23,154 nucleotides of DNA from JAKORR01 sp964608495 (GTDB taxonomy: Bacteria; Armatimonadota; Zipacnadia; Zipacnadales; FEN-943): the NCBI GenBank assembly GCA_964608495.1, contig CAZSOQ010000067.1, positions 1 through 23,154 of the forward strand, written 5' to 3'. The translations under genes and the position numbers were made by a program. Of the stretch, positions 22,343 to 23,154 are shown piece after piece; position 1 is the first letter of the stretch, and the number at the start of each line of letters is the position of its first letter. A model generated the notes under the pieces. That model did no database searches. It was not told the DNA's origin and saw only the letters and a program-made list of their open reading frames with translations.

Positions 22343-22645
22343 CTATTCATACAGGTTGAGGGCACCGACCAACTGCACGAAGAGCGTGTCCCACAGACCC
22401 ACCCAGGCTGCCACAACCACCACGGCTACCACGACAACCAGCGTGTAGGTGTAGGTTTCCTCTTTGCCGGGCCAGACGACCCGGTTCATCTCGACGCGCA
22501 CATCGCGCAGGAAGGTGATGAGGCGATCCACCGGCGCCGTAATGCGGGCGAACAAGCTCTTGCGCTTACCGTTGCCGGCCGGACGCTTGCGCTTCTGCGC
22601 CGAACGCTGCTGGCCCTCTTGTTTGCGACTGCGCGTCCCAGACAT
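22343..22645 (-). CDS. secE: Preprotein translocase subunit SecE
   Basis: A 100-residue SecE, the small subunit that clamps SecY in the Sec translocon. A basic N-terminal region rich in Lys, Arg and Gln (about 1-30) precedes the amphipathic helix and the hallmark segment VEMNRVVWPGKEET, then one membrane helix (about 68-92). The single-helix form is standard for most bacteria. GAGAGGAG lies about 7 bases before ATG 22645. It was located by content and by its place before nusG. Confidence 0.95.
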   Translation of the reverse strand: MSGTRSRKQEGQQRSAQKRKRPAGNGKRKSLFARITAPVDRLITFLRDVRVEMNRVVWPGKEETYTYTLVVVVAVVVVAAWVGLWDTLFVQLVGALNLYE

Positions 22646-22749
22646 GCCCCGACTCCTCTCGGCAAAGGGTAGTGCCCCACGCTACTCGGCGGGGATCCAG
22701 GCCGCCGCAAGGACAACATAGCGCCCTGCCCTCGCACAGGCCGTCACCC

Positions 22750-22779
22750 AAAACAAAAGGCCGGCCCACGGGGGCCGCC
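22750..22779 (-). terminator. Intrinsic terminator after tRNA-Trp
   Basis: On the minus strand GGCGGCCC and GGGCCGGCC pair around a CCGT loop (one bulged C), followed by TTTTGTTTT. It lies about 17 bases after the tRNA. It should stop much of the transcription from tuf-rpmG-tRNA and implies that secE-nusG has its own promoter in 22646-22749 or depends on read-through; I found no good match to promoter hexamers there. Confidence 0.8.
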
Positions 22780-22795
22780 GGTTGGACCTGTTCGC

Positions 22796-22871
22796 TGGCA
22801 GGGGCGGCCGGACTCGAACCGACAACCGCCGGTTTTGGAGACCGGCGCTCTGCCAATTGAGCTACGCCCCT
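22796..22871 (-). tRNA. trnW: tRNA-Trp (anticodon CCA)
   Basis: A 76-base tRNA including an encoded CCA end (plus 22796-22798). The acceptor stem pairs AGGGGCG with CGCCCCT. The D arm begins TAGCTCAATTGGCAGAGC. The anticodon stem CCGGT/ACCGG holds the loop CTCCAAA with anticodon CCA. The T arm contains GGTTCGAGTCC. The discriminator base is G, as expected for bacterial tryptophan tRNA. Its place between rpmG and secE is a common bacterial arrangement. Confidence 0.97.
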
Positions 22872-22901
22872 ACTGCGGCCCTTCAGTATACAGCAGGCCC
22901 A

Positions 22902-23063
22902 TTACCTGTGCAAGCGCACTTCGCGGTGCTCCGTGTGCTTGTTGCACCGCGAGCAGTGCTTGCGCAACGCCAGCTTCTTCTGCTGGGTCTGGCGGTTCTT
23001 CGTCGTTATGTAGTTCTGCTCCCCACACTCGGAGCACTCGAGAATCAGTCTCATCTGCGGCAT
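22902..23063 (-). CDS. rpmG: 50S ribosomal protein L33
   Basis: A 53-residue L33, too short to stand out among the longer frames. It keeps both zinc-ribbon pairs, CSEC at 10-13 and CSRC at 37-40, so it is the zinc-binding form. It contains QNYITTKNRQTQQKKLALRK and ends HREVRLHR. An alternative ATG three codons in (23054) would give a start MRLILECSECGEQNY closer to most relatives. Neither start has a strong Shine-Dalgarno site. It lies between tuf and tRNA-Trp. Confidence 0.93.
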   Translation of the reverse strand: MPQMRLILECSECGEQNYITTKNRQTQQKKLALRKHCSRCNKHTEHREVRLHR

Positions 23064-23102
23064 TGCTCTTGTCCCCTACTTCCCGGATCGGCCCCCGCCG
23101 TC

Positions 23103-23154
23103 CTACTCGACCACCTTGGCGACGACGCCGGCGCCGACGGTGCGCCCGCCCTCG
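23103..23154 (-). CDS. tuf: Elongation factor Tu, C-terminal end only
   Basis: The window edge cuts this gene; only the last 16 residues, EGGRTVGAGVVAKVVE, and the stop TAG are present. This is the highly conserved end of EF-Tu domain 3, and its position upstream of rpmG, tRNA-Trp and secE matches the usual gene order. The start lies beyond the window. Confidence 0.93.
   Translation of the reverse strand, partial: EGGRTVGAGVVAKVVE

Noticed and set aside
1..23154. CRISPR arrays, insertion sequences, phage genes or attachment sites
   Set aside because: No regularly spaced direct repeats, no transposase or integrase reading frames, and no terminal inverted repeats were seen; tRNA-Trp is intact with no repeated 3' end nearby.

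Overview
The window is GC-rich bacterial DNA (60-base blocks counted by hand run from about 60 to 80 % GC). It comes from a draft assembly, because a run of 10 Ns cuts one gene. Nothing in it fixes the phylum. The mix of a Gfo/Idh/MocA oxidoreductase, a LarA-type racemase, a very large alpha-2-macroglobulin and HtrA proteases is common in uncultivated environmental lineages such as Armatimonadota-like bacteria, but that placement is a guess.

Layout. At 1-3798 a Gfo/Idh/MocA oxidoreductase (minus) is divergent from a secreted HtrA-type protease and a LarA-type nickel racemase (plus). At 3799-4328 there is a long gene-free gap that ends in a near-perfect sigma-70 promoter. From 4329 to 9923 runs a plus-strand run of genes: a receiver-only response regulator, a small membrane protein, ribD-ribE-ribBA-ribH (riboflavin synthesis, several genes overlapping by 4-16 bases) and a membrane-anchored HtrA protease. 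A strong hairpin closes it. From 12292 down to 9970 on the minus strand lie a zinc alcohol dehydrogenase (broken by the Ns), a C45-type self-processing acyltransferase/hydrolase and a short coding remnant. From 12414 to 17150 (plus) is a 1578-residue alpha-2-macroglobulin with an intact thioester motif, a bait-like low-complexity segment and an inserted stretch resembling the globular part of pseudopilin GspG; a perfect 11-bp terminator hairpin follows. From 23154 down to 17246 (minus) is the translation/secretion cluster tuf-rpmG-tRNA-Trp-secE-nusG-rplK-rplA-[two unknown genes]-rplJ-rplL-[TPR-like gene].

How the parts work together. The riboflavin genes cover the pathway from GTP and the deaminase/reductase steps to lumazine and riboflavin, but the DHBP synthase half of RibBA has lost residues of its catalytic acidic loop. 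One of the two pathway branches may therefore be supplied from elsewhere. The stalk-protein operon is unusual in three ways: two unrecognised, translationally coupled genes sit between rplA and rplJ; the rplJ leader has a strong hairpin with two competing partners; and rplL is not followed by rpoBC. The best candidates for something undescribed are the two-gene insertion in the ribosomal operon, the degenerate RibBA and the GspG-like insert in the macroglobulin.
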